64,000 bases of DNA from Tuberibacillus sp. Marseille-P3662 (GCF_900178005.1 NZ_FXBS01000006.1:558001-622000); one strand, 5' to 3'. Positions 19,440-28,495 are shown, numbered from the stretch's first letter. Made by a program: numbers and translations. The notes: a model not told the origin generated them from the letters alone.

Positions 19440-20024
19440 ATGGATGTAAATGAAGCTATAAAAACAAGGCGTTCTGTACGAAAGGTGTCTGACAAGGTGC
19501 CTGATCGGGAAACGATTAATAGCATTTTAGAGAGCGGTCGATGGGCCCCGAATCACTTTAAAACGGAACCTTATCATTTTGAAGTGTTAATCGGTGAAGG
19601 GCGTCAAAAATTAGGAAATGTTTACGGGAATATTAATATTGAACAGTTACAGAATCCAACGGATCAAACGAAAGAACAGGTATATGGACGGGGAATGGAA
19701 AAGGCTTATCGTGCACCTGTTGTTATTGTTGTTAAAGTGGAACCAAGTGATCGGGAACAAGTTGTGTTCCTAGAAGAGATCGCTTCAACTTCGTGTGCTG
19801 TTCAGAATATGCTCCTAACCATTCATAATCTTGGTCTTGGAGCGATTTGGCGAACGGGTCAACCTTCTTATCATGAAAAGATGAAAGAGGCCTTTAATGT
19901 TTCGGAGAATGGATTGGTTCTGGGGTATATTTACCTTGGTTATCCTGTGGATGAAAGCGATCCGCCGAAGAAACGGTCACTTAATGACGTCGTTACATGG
20001 ACAGAGAACGCAACACGGCAATAA
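19440..20024 (+). CDS. Nitroreductase family protein
   Basis: FMN-dependent NAD(P)H oxidoreductase family. The 194-residue protein has the N-terminal R-R-S-V-R phosphate-binding sequence, ASTSCAVQNMLLTIHNLGLGAIWRTG in the central helix and a C-terminal LGYIYLGYP sequence, all typical of the family. Substrate cannot be deduced. Start ATG 19440 follows CGGGAGGGGATG. Not a member of the usual yqf gene string; it lies between yqfX and ispG. Confidence 0.85.
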   Translation: MDVNEAIKTRRSVRKVSDKVPDRETINSILESGRWAPNHFKTEPYHFEVLIGEGRQKLGNVYGNINIEQLQNPTDQTKEQVYGRGMEKAYRAPVVIVVKVEPSDREQVVFLEEIASTSCAVQNMLLTIHNLGLGAIWRTGQPSYHEKMKEAFNVSENGLVLGYIYLGYPVDESDPPKKRSLNDVVTWTENATRQ

Positions 20025-20063
20025 AAAAGATGGGATCATCGTAAGATGAATCCCATCTTTTTT
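20023..20063. terminator. Bidirectional terminator between nitroreductase gene and ispG
   Basis: Stem AAAAAAGATGGGAT / ATCCCATCTTTTTT; A and T runs on the two sides allow it to act in both directions. Confidence 0.88.
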
Positions 20064-20066
20064 AAA

Positions 20067-21179
20067 TCAGGCCTCAGTTGTTTCTTTTTTCTTTGCTTCA
20101 TTGTCGTAGTGTTCTTGTGCCAAGATGTCGACTTCTTTTTTCAACTCTTCAACCATGGTATCTTCAGGCACTTTCCGAACGACCTCACCGTGTTTGAATA
20201 AGAGGCCTTCACCTTTACCACCAGCAATGCCAATGTCCGCTTCACGCGCTTCACCGGGACCGTTAACAGCACAACCAAGAACGGCAACTTTAATAGGGGC
20301 TTTGATTTGTTGAATATACTCTTCAACTTCATCAACGACTTTGAAAAGATCCATTTGAATCCGTCCGCAGGTTGGGCAGGAAATCAATGTGGCTGCATTG
20401 GAGGCTAAACCAAAAGTTTTTAAGAGCTCACGAGCAACTTTGACTTCTTGGACAGGATCAGTGGATAGTGAAATTCTCATTGTATTGCCAATCCCTTGAT
20501 GTAAAAGAACGCCTAGACCAGCTGAACTCTTAATAGATCCAGAAAATTTTGTACCCGATTCTGTAATGCCGAGATGAAGCGGGTAATCAAAGGCCTTGGA
20601 GGCTTTTTCATAGGCTTCAACGGCAAGGTGGACATCTGACGCCTTCATGGAAACAACAATATCATGGAAGTCGAGGTCTTCAAGAATTTTAATATGCGCT
20701 AAAGCACTTTCCACCATACCATCAGCTGTTGGATAACCGTATTTTTCTACAATGTGGCGTTCAAGTGAGCCCGCGTTAACGCCGATACGAATCGGGATCC
20801 CTTTGTCTTTGGCAGCTGTAACAACTGCTTCAACTTTATCCCGACTACCGATATTGCCCGGGTTGATTCTAATTTTATCAGCGCCGCCTTCGATCGCTTT
20901 TAAGGCTAGTTTGTAGTTAAAATGAATGTCAACGACTAAAGGAATATTAATGCGTTGCTTAATCTCTGGTATAGCGTCAGCCGCTGCATCATCGGGGCAA
21001 GCAACACGAACAATTTGACATCCGGCTTCTTCCAATCGTTCGATTTCGGCGACAGTCGCTTCGACGTCATGAGTTTTCGTTGTTGTCATACTTTGGATGA
21101 TAAGTTCATTAGAACCGCCAATGGTGAGGTCACCAACGTTTACTTGGCGTGTTTGTGTTCGATGGGTGATTTCTGACAT
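20067..21179 (-). CDS. ispG: 4-hydroxy-3-methylbut-2-en-1-yl diphosphate synthase (flavodoxin)
   Basis: Penultimate MEP-pathway enzyme. The 370-residue short-form protein has the TIM-barrel domain ([16 protein letters not shown]) and the C-terminal [4Fe-4S] domain with C268-P-T-C271 and the [10 protein letters not shown] motif. The start chosen is the ATG at 21179, preceded by AAAGGAGCG; an upstream in-frame ATG at 21230 would add 17 residues lacking conservation. Confidence 0.95.
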   Translation of the reverse strand: MSEITHRTQTRQVNVGDLTIGGSNELIIQSMTTTKTHDVEATVAEIERLEEAGCQIVRVACPDDAAADAIPEIKQRINIPLVVDIHFNYKLALKAIEGGADKIRINPGNIGSRDKVEAVVTAAKDKGIPIRIGVNAGSLERHIVEKYGYPTADGMVESALAHIKILEDLDFHDIVVSMKASDVHLAVEAYEKASKAFDYPLHLGITESGTKFSGSIKSSAGLGVLLHQGIGNTMRISLSTDPVQEVKVARELLKTFGLASNAATLISCPTCGRIQMDLFKVVDEVEEYIQQIKAPIKVAVLGCAVNGPGEAREADIGIAGGKGEGLLFKHGEVVRKVPEDTMVEELKKEVDILAQEHYDNEAKKKETTEA

Positions 21180-21287
21180 AAACCCGATCGCTCCTTTATA
21201 TATAGGGAAATATTTATCCCTGATAATCATTTCATATGAACATTACTATTGTAGCAAGTCTTGTATGGATTCGGCAACAGATAGAAT

Positions 21288-21599
21288 TTAGTATAAAGGA
21301 AAAGCGTATACTTTGTCGATCTGAATTTGATTGGGGTCAACGCCATTATTTAAGTGTTTAAAATCGGCCATGATTTGTTTAATGGATGTTTTTTGCTGAG
21401 GATTTAATTGTTCTACAATGGATAGGACAGTGTCCCCAGGTCCAACTTTAACGTTCTTATGAGGTTGAGAAGACTTACTGGGTTCTTTTATATCAACTGA
21501 TTGTTTGGAAACAGCTTTAGGCAATGTACCGGTCGTTAAATCATGATAACTTGTCCATATAAATAAAATGAGAACACATAAAAAGAAAAGTTTTTTCAT
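21288..21599 (-). CDS. yqfZ: Secreted/anchored LysM-like protein (YqfZ type)
   Basis: A 103-residue protein with an N-terminal hydrophobic signal or anchor (MKKLFFLCVLILFIW) and a C-terminal LysM-like repeat (VGPGDTVLSIVEQLNP ... IQIDKVYAFPLY). LysM domains bind peptidoglycan, so it is probably envelope-located. Start ATG 21599 follows GAGGAGGTG. Position next to ispG matches yqfZ of B. subtilis. Confidence 0.7.
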   Translation of the reverse strand: MKKLFFLCVLILFIWTSYHDLTTGTLPKAVSKQSVDIKEPSKSSQPHKNVKVGPGDTVLSIVEQLNPQQKTSIKQIMADFKHLNNGVDPNQIQIDKVYAFPLY

Positions 21600-21731
21600 A
21601 CAGAACACCTCCTCGAGCGGTCGGGCGGTTTTTCCTTATGTCTATGCTTGTCCCACCCGATATATAACCTATGATTTGAAACTTTTTTATCAACAGTTCG
21701 TAAAAACAAAGATAGGGAAGGAGGAGACTTT

Positions 21732-22379
21732 GTGGCATTATTATCATATCCATTTATGGGATTTGTGGTTATTTTGTTAGCATCGGTATTATTATTTGGT
21801 GAAGTGCTCGTTAAGGTCCGAGGGGTATTTGGCACTATTGGCTCTGGATTATTTGTTATGTTTTTATCTTATCATTTAACGGATTCATCACCGCTTGGAA
21901 TGATTTTATTATTGGCTGTCGGAATTGTATTAATTATCATTGATGGGCAAATCTTTAATAATGGGACGGTCGCGGTTATCGGGATCATCATGATGTTACT
22001 CGCCTGTGTACTGCCGGTTCCGTCTATTCTTTATGGCACTTTAGTTGGTCTTGCTTTCATCATTGGTTTAACTGCTTCGTTTTTGTTTTTAAAAAGTTTT
22101 CAACCAAGGGATTATTGGTCACGTCTGACGTTAAAAGACCAGCTAACCAGCGAGCAAGGTTATAATTCCATGAATGAAGGGTATCGAGATTTGGTTGGAA
22201 AAACGGGGAGAGCTAAAACGCCGTTCCGGCCCGTTGGAACCATCATAATCGATGGGGTCACCTATAGCGCCGTTACAAGTGGTGAATGGATTGAACCGGG
22301 TGAACAAGTGATAGTGAAAGATGTTGATGGAACCAAAATCTTAATTCAATCCCAAAAAGGAGATGCTCCATCCAATTGA
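21732..22379 (+). CDS. NfeD family membrane protein
   Basis: The 215-residue protein has four or five closely spaced transmembrane helices in the first 140 residues and a C-terminal OB-fold-like beta domain (LVGKTGRAKTPFRPVGTIIIDGVTYSAV...VIVKDVDGTKILI), the NfeD C-terminal signature. NfeD proteins usually partner with flotillin/SPFH proteins, but none is encoded next to it. Start GTG 21732 after AAGGAGGAGAC. Confidence 0.82.
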   Translation: MALLSYPFMGFVVILLASVLLFGEVLVKVRGVFGTIGSGLFVMFLSYHLTDSSPLGMILLLAVGIVLIIIDGQIFNNGTVAVIGIIMMLLACVLPVPSILYGTLVGLAFIIGLTASFLFLKSFQPRDYWSRLTLKDQLTSEQGYNSMNEGYRDLVGKTGRAKTPFRPVGTIIIDGVTYSAVTSGEWIEPGEQVIVKDVDGTKILIQSQKGDAPSN

Positions 22380-22400
22380 GCGGAGATCTCCTACTTTTTT
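22358..22400 (+). terminator. Terminator after the NfeD gene
   Basis: Interrupted stem AGGAGATGCTC / GAGC-gg-AGATCTCCT across the stop codon, followed by TTTTTT. Confidence 0.65.
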
Positions 22401-22519
22401 GAACACTTCGAATCCTAATTAAGGGTATTGCATCTTCGGACAATCCATGCTATATTTAATTCCGTTGCCGCATTGAACGGTCAACAAAAATTATATCAAT
22501 AACTTTTGAAAAAAAGTTA

Positions 22520-22549
22520 TTGACACTTAAAACTAACGCATGATATAAT
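22520..22549 (+). promoter_or_regulatory. Promoter of the tRNA operon
   Basis: Consensus TTGACA (22520-22525), 18-bp spacer, consensus TATAAT (22544-22549). It is followed by a short hairpin TTGTCG / CGACAA at 22556-22573 and then the tRNA cluster. The remainder of 22401-22610 shows no gene. Confidence 0.8.
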
Positions 22550-22614
22550 ATTTATTGTCGCGTTAACGACAAAGCGTAGTTATTACATACACTTATTCAG
22601 CAATATTAAATTAT

Positions 22615-22741
22615 TCCGCAGTAGCTCAGTGGTAAAGCACCTAGCGTTACTTCGCCGAATAGGCTACGCTGAGGGATACGAACTTTGTATTCCGAACCCT
22701 AGACAATATTTTGTCTCGTTTCTAACTTTAACAAAGTCTAT
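22615..22741 (+). pseudogene. Truncated tRNA-Asn 5' half with unrelated 3' sequence
   Basis: Bases 22610-22639 repeat the 5' half of the intact tRNA-Asn (22742-22771) with one mismatch in 30, at 132-bp spacing. After GAGCA-like bases at 22636-22639 the match stops abruptly and about 100 nt of hairpin-rich sequence unrelated to a tRNA follows. No anticodon arm can be drawn. A similar arrangement precedes tRNA-fMet. Confidence 0.65.
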
Positions 22742-22746
22742 ATTAT

Positions 22747-22821
22747 TCCGCAGTAGCTCAGTGGTAGAGCAATCGGCTGTTAACCGATCGGTCGTAGGTT
22801 CGAATCCTACCTGCGGAGCCA
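22747..22821 (+). tRNA. tRNA-Asn (GTT)
   Basis: Cloverleaf: acceptor TCCGCAG / CTGCGGA, anticodon loop CTGTTAA, T arm GTAGGTTCGAATCCTAC, discriminator G and encoded CCA. Confidence 0.95.
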
Positions 22822-22828
22822 ATACAAT

Positions 22829-22905
22829 GGCGGTGTAGCTCAGCTGGCTAGAGCGTACGGTTCATACCCGTGAGGTCGGGGGTTCGATCCCCTCCACCGC
22901 TACCA
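22829..22905 (+). tRNA. tRNA-Met (CAT), elongator type
   Basis: Acceptor GGCGGTG / CACCGCT, anticodon loop TTCATAC, T arm GGGGGTTCGATCCCCT, CCA encoded. A paired 1-72 position and the anticodon stem fit the elongator Met tRNA of Bacillus rather than the initiator. Confidence 0.92.
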
Positions 22906-22915
22906 TATTTATTTT

Positions 22916-22992
22916 GGCGGATGTGGCGAAGTGGTCAACGCATCGGATTGTGGTTCCGACATTCGTGGGTTCGAGCCCCATCATCCGCCCCA
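22916..22992 (+). tRNA. tRNA-His (GTG)
   Basis: Acceptor GCGGATG / CATCCGC with the extra G-1 (22916) opposite C73, the histidine identity element. Anticodon GTG in TTGTGGT, T arm GTGGGTTCGAGCCCCAT, CCA encoded. Confidence 0.94.
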
Positions 22993-23018
22993 TTTTTACA
23001 TCGGGCCTTGTATATCCT

Positions 23019-23095
23019 GGACCCTTAGCTCAGTTGGTCAGAGCTGACGGCTCATAACCGTCCGGTCGTAGGTTCGAGTCCTACAGGGTCCACCA
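23019..23095 (+). tRNA. tRNA-Ile2 (CAT, probable lysidine substrate)
   Basis: Acceptor GGACCCT / AGGGTCC, anticodon CAT in loop CTCATAA, CCA encoded. The CAT anticodon would suggest Met, but the acceptor and D-arm sequence and the ACGG-CTCATAA-CCGT arm resemble the minor isoleucine tRNA whose C34 is modified to lysidine by TilS to read AUA. Confidence 0.82.
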
Positions 23096-23151
23096 GAAAT
23101 TATCACATTTTATTGTTTTCCTGCATAAGATTATGATCATTGGATATACTA

Positions 23152-23288
23152 AGTTATAGGTTCGAATCGACGCAGGATGGAGCACTCAAGCAATACATCA
23201 TCGAGTGGACTACGCTGAGTATCGCCAAAGAATACTCAAGCGTTACGAATCATTCTTCTTCGAGAATGCTTCGTCCGTAAACTTTATT
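23152..23288 (+). pseudogene. Truncated tRNA-fMet 5' half with unrelated 3' sequence
   Basis: Bases 23166-23184 match the start of the intact tRNA-fMet (23289-23307) in 18 of 19 positions, 123 bp apart, then diverge right after GAGCA. A T-arm-like AGGTTCGAATC precedes it at 23158-23168. The following 100 nt contain an imperfect hairpin, ACGCTGAGTAT / ATACTC-A-AGCGT, and share CTACGCTGAG with the tRNA-Asn relic. No functional tRNA can be folded. Confidence 0.6.
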
Positions 23289-23293
23289 ATCGA

Positions 23294-23367
<74 letters not shown>

Positions 23368-23371
23368 TACC

Positions 23372-23406
23372 GAGAAAAGCTCAGTCTTTAAAGACTGAGC
23401 TTTTCT
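23372..23406 (+). terminator. Terminator of the tRNA operon
   Basis: Near-perfect stem GAAAAGCTCAGTCTTT / AAAGACTGAGCTTTTC directly after tRNA-fMet. Confidence 0.85.
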
Positions 23407-23517
23407 ACGTTTATCAGTGTTTATTAATTGAATTTAAGGGGTAAATCTGATAATGTAAAAAGTGGAAGGGATCAGTGATACAAGCCCTTTCAAATTCTAC
23501 ATAGGAGGAGATTAATT

Positions 23518-24126
23518 ATGGCTTACGAATTGCCTGATTTGCCTTATGATTACAACGCCTTAGAACCACATATTGATGAAGAAACGATGCGGATCCACCA
23601 TGATAAACACCATGGTACTTATGTAAACAAAGTGAATGCTGCTCTTGAGGGTCACGATGATTTAGCCAGCAAATCCATTGAAGACCTTATTAGGAATTTG
23701 GACTCTGTCCCAGAAGACATTCACACAGCTGTTCGAAACAACGGCGGCGGTCATGTGAACCATTCTCTATTTTGGAAAGTGATGTCCCCGAATGGTGGCG
23801 GTGAACCAACCGGTGCTGTCGGCGATGCAATTAAACAAAAATGGGGCAGCTATGACAGCTTTAAAGATGCTTTTGCTAAAGCAGCTGCTGGTCGTTTCGG
23901 TTCCGGTTGGGCTTGGTTAGTCGTTAATAATGGCGGCTTGGAAATCATGAGCACACCTAACCAAGACTCACCTTTATCAGAGGGTCTGACACCGGTTCTA
24001 GGTCTTGATGTTTGGGAGCATGCTTACTATCTTAAATATCAAAACAAACGTCCTGATTATATTCAAGCGTTCTTCAACGTTATTAATTGGGATGAAGTGA
24101 ACAAGCGCTACGAAGCTGCAAAATAG
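23518..24126 (+). CDS. sodA: Superoxide dismutase [Mn/Fe]
   Basis: Dismutates superoxide to oxygen and hydrogen peroxide. The 202-residue protein has the N-terminal [20 protein letters not shown] region with metal-ligand His27, the His in VNHSLFW, and the [19 protein letters not shown] signature with Asp and His ligands. The Gly-rich GGGHVNH and N-N-G-G-L contexts fit the Mn type. RBS AGGAGGAG. A strong terminator follows at 24142. Confidence 0.97.
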   Translation: MAYELPDLPYDYNALEPHIDEETMRIHHDKHHGTYVNKVNAALEGHDDLASKSIEDLIRNLDSVPEDIHTAVRNNGGGHVNHSLFWKVMSPNGGGEPTGAVGDAIKQKWGSYDSFKDAFAKAAAGRFGSGWAWLVVNNGGLEIMSTPNQDSPLSEGLTPVLGLDVWEHAYYLKYQNKRPDYIQAFFNVINWDEVNKRYEAAK

Positions 24127-24141
24127 GCAAAATTTGTTACA

Positions 24142-24174
24142 ACCTCCGGCAACCTCAAGCCGGAGGTTTTTTTA
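24142..24174 (+). terminator. Terminator after sodA
   Basis: Stem ACCTCCGGC / GCCGGAGGT followed by TTTTTTT. Confidence 0.9.
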
Positions 24175-24247
24175 TGGCTGCTTTGAGTATATATTGTTTC
24201 GCATGACACAAAATACAGTTAGTATAGAAAGTAAGGGAGTCATTTCA

Positions 24248-25555
24248 ATGAACATTAAAGTCATGCGAAAAGTTTTTGGTGAAGAGGATGTCCCTAAAGA
24301 TCTCTTACTTTTATTGCTTATCAGCGGGTTATTTTTTTTAAGCATTGCGTTGTCCAATACATTCGTCAACATTTTTTTATGGAAACATACAAAAAGTTTT
24401 GTTGATCTCGGTTTATATAACTTAATGATTGTCATATTTCAACCTTTAACCTTTTTATTAGCTGGACGTTTAGCTAAAAAAGTTGATCGTGTCATTGTTC
24501 TACGGCTAGGGGTCATTTTTCTTGCGCTCTTTTTTATCTCTGTTTTAATCTTAGGTTCAAAAACAAATGATTATCTTTTGTTATTTGGAACCTTATTGGG
24601 TGTAGGATACGGTTTTTATTGGTTGGCATTTAATGTATTAACCTTTGAAATCACTGAGCCGGAGACTCGTGACTTTTTTAATGGCTTTCAAGGAATTTTA
24701 TCATCGATTGCTGGCATGGTGGGTCCGATCTCAGCAGGTTGGATGATTTCGTCACTGGAGGAGTATACGGGTTACAAATTAATTTTTGGTATATCCCTAG
24801 CATTATTTACGATTGCAATTATCACAAGTTGGTTTTTAAAGCGGCGTCCTGCAAGCGGTCATTTTACCTTTAGGCGTATTATAAAGGAACGAAAAAATAA
24901 TATTGACTGGAGGGGCATTCTTTACGCTCACTTCTTTCAAGGCTTACGTGAAGGGACTTTCATGTTTGTCATTGTTCTCTGGGTATTTATTGCTACAGGA
25001 AGTGAACTGTCCTTGGGTAAGTTTGGACTCATTGAGTCGGGAGCGATGTTTCTAGGTTATTATTTGGCATCACGTTTGATAAAACCAAAATTCCGTAAAA
25101 AATCCATCTTCGTTGCTGGAATAGTATTGTACATGTCCATTTATTTAATCTTATTTAATCTTACTTATCCGCTGCTCATTACCTATGGCATTATCAGTGC
25201 CTTGGCATTTCCGTTTTTGGTTGTTCCTTATGGATCGTTAACGTTTGATGTGATTGGTAAAGGATGGAAGGCAGCAGAGAAACGGATCGAATACATCGTT
25301 GTCCGTGAGTTGTTTTATAACTCAGGTAGGGTTATTTCAATTTTACTTTTTTTAGGAATGGTATCGATTTTCGGTGATTACAGTATCAAGTATTTACTTA
25401 TGGTCATCGGCATAGGGCATGTCGCCGTATTTTTCTTTATCCGGCATATCACACTTAAGAAAAGTCCTGATCCTGAGCCTGATCCTAAATCGGAAGAAAC
25501 GTCTGCAAAACGCCGTAACAACCAGCTTGACGAAGAGAGCGGGTCAACGATATAA
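24248..25555 (+). CDS. yqgE: MFS transporter (YqgE-like)
   Basis: Major facilitator superfamily protein, 435 residues, with about twelve predicted membrane helices. The first six helices include the G-x3-D/K-x-D-R loop (LAGRLAKKVDRVIVL) between TM2 and TM3; a charged central loop lies around residues 200-225. Start ATG 24248 follows AAGGGAGT. Substrate unknown. Located between sodA and pbpA exactly as yqgE in B. subtilis, which supports orthology. The C-terminus is hydrophilic and acidic. Confidence 0.82.
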   Translation: MNIKVMRKVFGEEDVPKDLLLLLLISGLFFLSIALSNTFVNIFLWKHTKSFVDLGLYNLMIVIFQPLTFLLAGRLAKKVDRVIVLRLGVIFLALFFISVLILGSKTNDYLLLFGTLLGVGYGFYWLAFNVLTFEITEPETRDFFNGFQGILSSIAGMVGPISAGWMISSLEEYTGYKLIFGISLALFTIAIITSWFLKRRPASGHFTFRRIIKERKNNIDWRGILYAHFFQGLREGTFMFVIVLWVFIATGSELSLGKFGLIESGAMFLGYYLASRLIKPKFRKKSIFVAGIVLYMSIYLILFNLTYPLLITYGIISALAFPFLVVPYGSLTFDVIGKGWKAAEKRIEYIVVRELFYNSGRVISILLFLGMVSIFGDYSIKYLLMVIGIGHVAVFFFIRHITLKKSPDPEPDPKSEETSAKRRNNQLDEESGSTI

Positions 25556-25589
25556 GGGACTGCTAAAAACACAATTTTATAGTACAATT

Positions 25590-25620
25590 AAGACACCACA
25601 TATTATGGGTGTCTTTTTTT
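25590..25620 (+). terminator. Terminator after yqgE
   Basis: Stem AGACACC / GGGTGTCT with a 10-base loop followed by seven T. Confidence 0.8.
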
Positions 25621-25647
25621 AGTTGATGATGGATTGGAGTGATTCGT

Positions 25648-27702
25648 TTGGATCAAGAAAAAGAAAAAAAGCGAAAGAAAAATCGGTTGCCGTTTCGTTT
25701 AAATATACTATTTTTAGTTGTGTTCGTCGCCTTTTCTTTATTGATTATGCGGCTGGGTGTTGTCCAAATTGTCCAAGGTGAAGACTATGTTCGGGAACTA
25801 GAAGCTACGCAAACCGTAACAGCAAAGATGGATGCCACTCGCGGAACTATGTATGATACGAATGGAGATTTATTGGTCGGAAATGACGGCAAACCCGCCA
25901 TTTATTTTATCCGTCATCCGGGGACCACACAGGACAAAACATTGAAGTTAGCTCAAAAATTACATGAGTATATTGATCCAAATCAGGAGATGATGGATAA
26001 AATCACCGAGCGTGATTTGAAGGACTATTATATTTTAAAACATCCGGAAGTAAAGAAAGAAAAGCTTACAACAAAAGAGTTTAACGGCGATAACGCTTAT
26101 GATTTAATATTAAAGCGGGTTAAGATGAAGGCGGTGAAGCAGGCGATATCGCCGGAGGAAAAGCAACTCATTGCCATCAAGCGACAATTCGATGCGTCAT
26201 CGAACTTAACACCTCACATTATTAAGAAAGGGTTAACAGATCAAGAACAGGCCTTAGTTGGCGCTCATTTAGATGAATTTAACGGCACCATTAAATTAAG
26301 TTTGGCGTCAAAAAGAAAATATCCGAATGGCAAAAAGTTCTTCTTTGGGAATGTCAATAAGATTCCAGAAGCGGAAATCGATGAGTATCTGGCAAAAGGC
26401 TATAACCGGAATGACTATATTGGTACGAGCTTTTTAGAAAGACAGTATGAAGATATTTTGCGAGGGGTGCCAACGAAGCTCGTCTACACAACCAAAGACA
26501 ATGATCCCGTTGGCACACCGAAAAGAATTGAAGGCCGACGCGGTTATGATTTGCAACTGACGGTGAATTCCAAACTTCAAAAGAAAGTTGAGAAGATCGT
26601 AAAGCAGCAGTTACAAACAGCGAGGGCCCGTAGCGGTAATGACGAATTAAAAAGCGCGTATGCTGTTGCCATGAATCCAAATACTGGGGCCATATTATCA
26701 ATGGCTGGCTGGCGTTATAATAAGGATGAACACAAGCTTGTCCCTCATTCCATCGGAACGACGACGAATGGCTTTGAACCCGGTTCAGCTATTAAAGGTG
26801 CGACTGTATCAGCTGGCTTCCAAGCCAATGCTTTACCGGGTGGAAGTTCCCATGCTTTTGTTGAGGACCAACCGATCAAAGTACCGGGGACCAATGATTT
26901 TTCATCGTATACATCGGGTATTGCTAGTATTAATACGATCGGTGCATTGGAACAATCCTCCAATATCTATATGGGATTGATCGCTGCGAATTTGGCTGGT
27001 TTTGATTATCACGATGCTGGCGGAGTTTATGATATGACTTTCCATACAGGGGAAAAATTTAAAGAAGCTTATAACATCATGAAGGATGTGTATGCACAAT
27101 TTGGTTTAGGTGTTCAAACAGGGGTTGATGTACCCTCAGAAGGAACAGGTTATGACGGTGGTTTACCTACGGAAGCAGGTAGCTTGCTCTATTATGCCAT
27201 TGGTCAGTACGATCAATATACACCCCTGCAACTAGCACAATACGTTTCGACCATTGCCAATGATGGTTATCGCATGGCACCGCATTTCTTAAAATCGGTG
27301 CATATGTCGAATGGTCAAGATGGTCAACTTGGAAAAACGTTATATTCCTATGAACCGCAATTAATGAATAAAATCAAGAATTCAGAAAGTGATATTAAGA
27401 CGGTTCAAAAAGGCCTTTGGCAAGTCACGCATGGGAGTCATGGTACAGGGAACGACCTCGGCGCCTCAAAATATGCGAAATATAGAATTGCAGCTAAGAC
27501 TGGAACAGCACAGGTCGGTCAGCCCGGTGATGGTTTATACAATTTAACACTAGCGGGTTATGCGCCATATAACGATCCGCAAATTGCTGTATCAGTTGTT
27601 ATTCCGGAAATTCAAAATGACAGACATGATAATTTGAAAATCGGCGGTAAAATTATTAAAGCATTTTTTGATATGAAAAATAATCAAGGATCTAAAGAAT
27701 AA
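25648..27702 (+). CDS. pbpA: Class B penicillin-binding protein (PBP2-type transpeptidase)
   Basis: Membrane-anchored DD-transpeptidase for peptidoglycan cross-linking, probably in elongation. After a very basic cytoplasmic tail and one transmembrane helix (about 20-42) come a dimerisation domain and the transpeptidase domain with S-A-I-K (SxxK, in PGSAIKGA), S-S-N (SxN) and K-T-G-T (KTG) motifs. About 684 residues. TTG 25648 has the best spacing from GGAGTGAT; GTG 25639 overlaps that site. Synteny sodA-yqgE-pbpA is as in B. subtilis. Confidence 0.93.
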   Translation: MDQEKEKKRKKNRLPFRLNILFLVVFVAFSLLIMRLGVVQIVQGEDYVRELEATQTVTAKMDATRGTMYDTNGDLLVGNDGKPAIYFIRHPGTTQDKTLKLAQKLHEYIDPNQEMMDKITERDLKDYYILKHPEVKKEKLTTKEFNGDNAYDLILKRVKMKAVKQAISPEEKQLIAIKRQFDASSNLTPHIIKKGLTDQEQALVGAHLDEFNGTIKLSLASKRKYPNGKKFFFGNVNKIPEAEIDEYLAKGYNRNDYIGTSFLERQYEDILRGVPTKLVYTTKDNDPVGTPKRIEGRRGYDLQLTVNSKLQKKVEKIVKQQLQTARARSGNDELKSAYAVAMNPNTGAILSMAGWRYNKDEHKLVPHSIGTTTNGFEPGSAIKGATVSAGFQANALPGGSSHAFVEDQPIKVPGTNDFSSYTSGIASINTIGALEQSSNIYMGLIAANLAGFDYHDAGGVYDMTFHTGEKFKEAYNIMKDVYAQFGLGVQTGVDVPSEGTGYDGGLPTEAGSLLYYAIGQYDQYTPLQLAQYVSTIANDGYRMAPHFLKSVHMSNGQDGQLGKTLYSYEPQLMNKIKNSESDIKTVQKGLWQVTHGSHGTGNDLGASKYAKYRIAAKTGTAQVGQPGDGLYNLTLAGYAPYNDPQIAVSVVIPEIQNDRHDNLKIGGKIIKAFFDMKNNQGSKE

Positions 27703-27704
27703 TA

Positions 27705-27737
27705 AAAATGGCACATGAAACGTCATGTGCCATTTTT
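27705..27737 (+). terminator. Terminator after pbpA
   Basis: Stem AAAATGGCACATGA / TCATGTGCCATTTTT with an AACG loop. Confidence 0.9.
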
Positions 27738-27745
27738 AGATAAAA

Positions 27746-27780
27746 AATAAGGGTAACCCCATTTTGAGGTTACCCTTATT
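27746..27780 (-). terminator. Terminator of the 28.5-27.8 kb minus-strand pair
   Basis: Stem AATAAGGGTAACC / GGTTACCCTTATT, overlapping the stop codon of the minus-strand gene ending at 27776; the T run is on the minus strand. Confidence 0.85.
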
Positions 27781-28276
27781 TTGTGATTTTATCGGCGACT
27801 TCAGACATCGACATATCACTGGAAAGCTTGTATTTTCCAATTTGAACACCTGTTGCCAGATTGTGATTCTCTAAGTAATCTTGGAATTTGTCGCCGCTTT
27901 TTATGATCTTCTGCTTAACAAGTTCATCGATAACATCTTGAGTTGACATGCCTTGTTTGACAGCAATAGTCGCTTTCGTTATATCTTTTGACGGATTATC
28001 TTGAGCTTGTTCATCCGAAGTCTTTTTCTGTTTGTCATCGCTGTTTTCTTTCTTATTATCTTGTCCTTTATTTTTCTGCCATTTGGTATAGGCATCGGCA
28101 TCCACGGCCTCTAGTCCATGTTCTTCTAAGTATTGTTGCACGGTTGATTCCGTCAGTGCTTGTTTCGATTCATCTGGTTGATCGAACGGCGCAAAGACTT
28201 GAAAGTAGAAGAACCCAACAACCGCACTGGTCACTAGAATCCCAGAAGCAAAGGCACGCATGGTTTCCTTAGTCAT
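27776..28276 (-). CDS. Membrane-anchored YceG/MltG-like N-terminal domain protein
   Basis: A 166-residue protein with one N-terminal transmembrane helix (about 8-28), a charged Lys/Asp/Gln-rich linker (about 65-100) and a C-terminal LysM-like module (VKQGMSTQDVIDELVKQKIIKS...GVQIGKYKLSSDMSMSEVADKIT). This module resembles the non-catalytic subdomain of the endolytic transglycosylase MltG, but the catalytic domain is absent, so enzyme activity is not expected. It adjoins the next small membrane gene and faces pbpA tail-to-tail, hinting at an envelope role. Confidence 0.7.
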   Translation of the reverse strand: MTKETMRAFASGILVTSAVVGFFYFQVFAPFDQPDESKQALTESTVQQYLEEHGLEAVDADAYTKWQKNKGQDNKKENSDDKQKKTSDEQAQDNPSKDITKATIAVKQGMSTQDVIDELVKQKIIKSGDKFQDYLENHNLATGVQIGKYKLSSDMSMSEVADKITK

Positions 28277-28495
28277 TTAATGATCACCCTTCTGGTCGTC
28301 ATCATGGTTGTCGTCGATCATGAGCTCTTCTTCAATGAGCCTCACTTTTTTCTTTAATTTATACAGTTCTTGCATCGTGGTAATGGATGTGCCCTCAATT
28401 TGATTTTCTAGTTGTTTCATGCTGCTTTCTTTAAAGAATGACAACACTAATAAAACAATGCCAATTAGCATTAACCCAACGAGTAAATAACCCAA
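28277..28495 (-). CDS. Small single-pass membrane protein
   Basis: A 72-residue protein with an N-terminal transmembrane helix (residues 2-20) and a cytoplasmic-type charged helix that may be a short coiled coil (about 30-60), ending in an acidic/His tail. The TTG start at 28495 is supported by ATAGGAGGA seven bases upstream. It directly abuts the YceG-like gene, so the two form an operon. No family recognised. Confidence 0.65.
   Translation of the reverse strand: MGYLLVGLMLIGIVLLVLSFFKESSMKQLENQIEGTSITTMQELYKLKKKVRLIEEELMIDDNHDDDQKGDH

Noticed and set aside
23019-23095. Second elongator tRNA-Met
   Set aside because: CAT anticodon alone is not decisive; the acceptor and anticodon arm resemble the lysidine-modified Ile2 tRNA.
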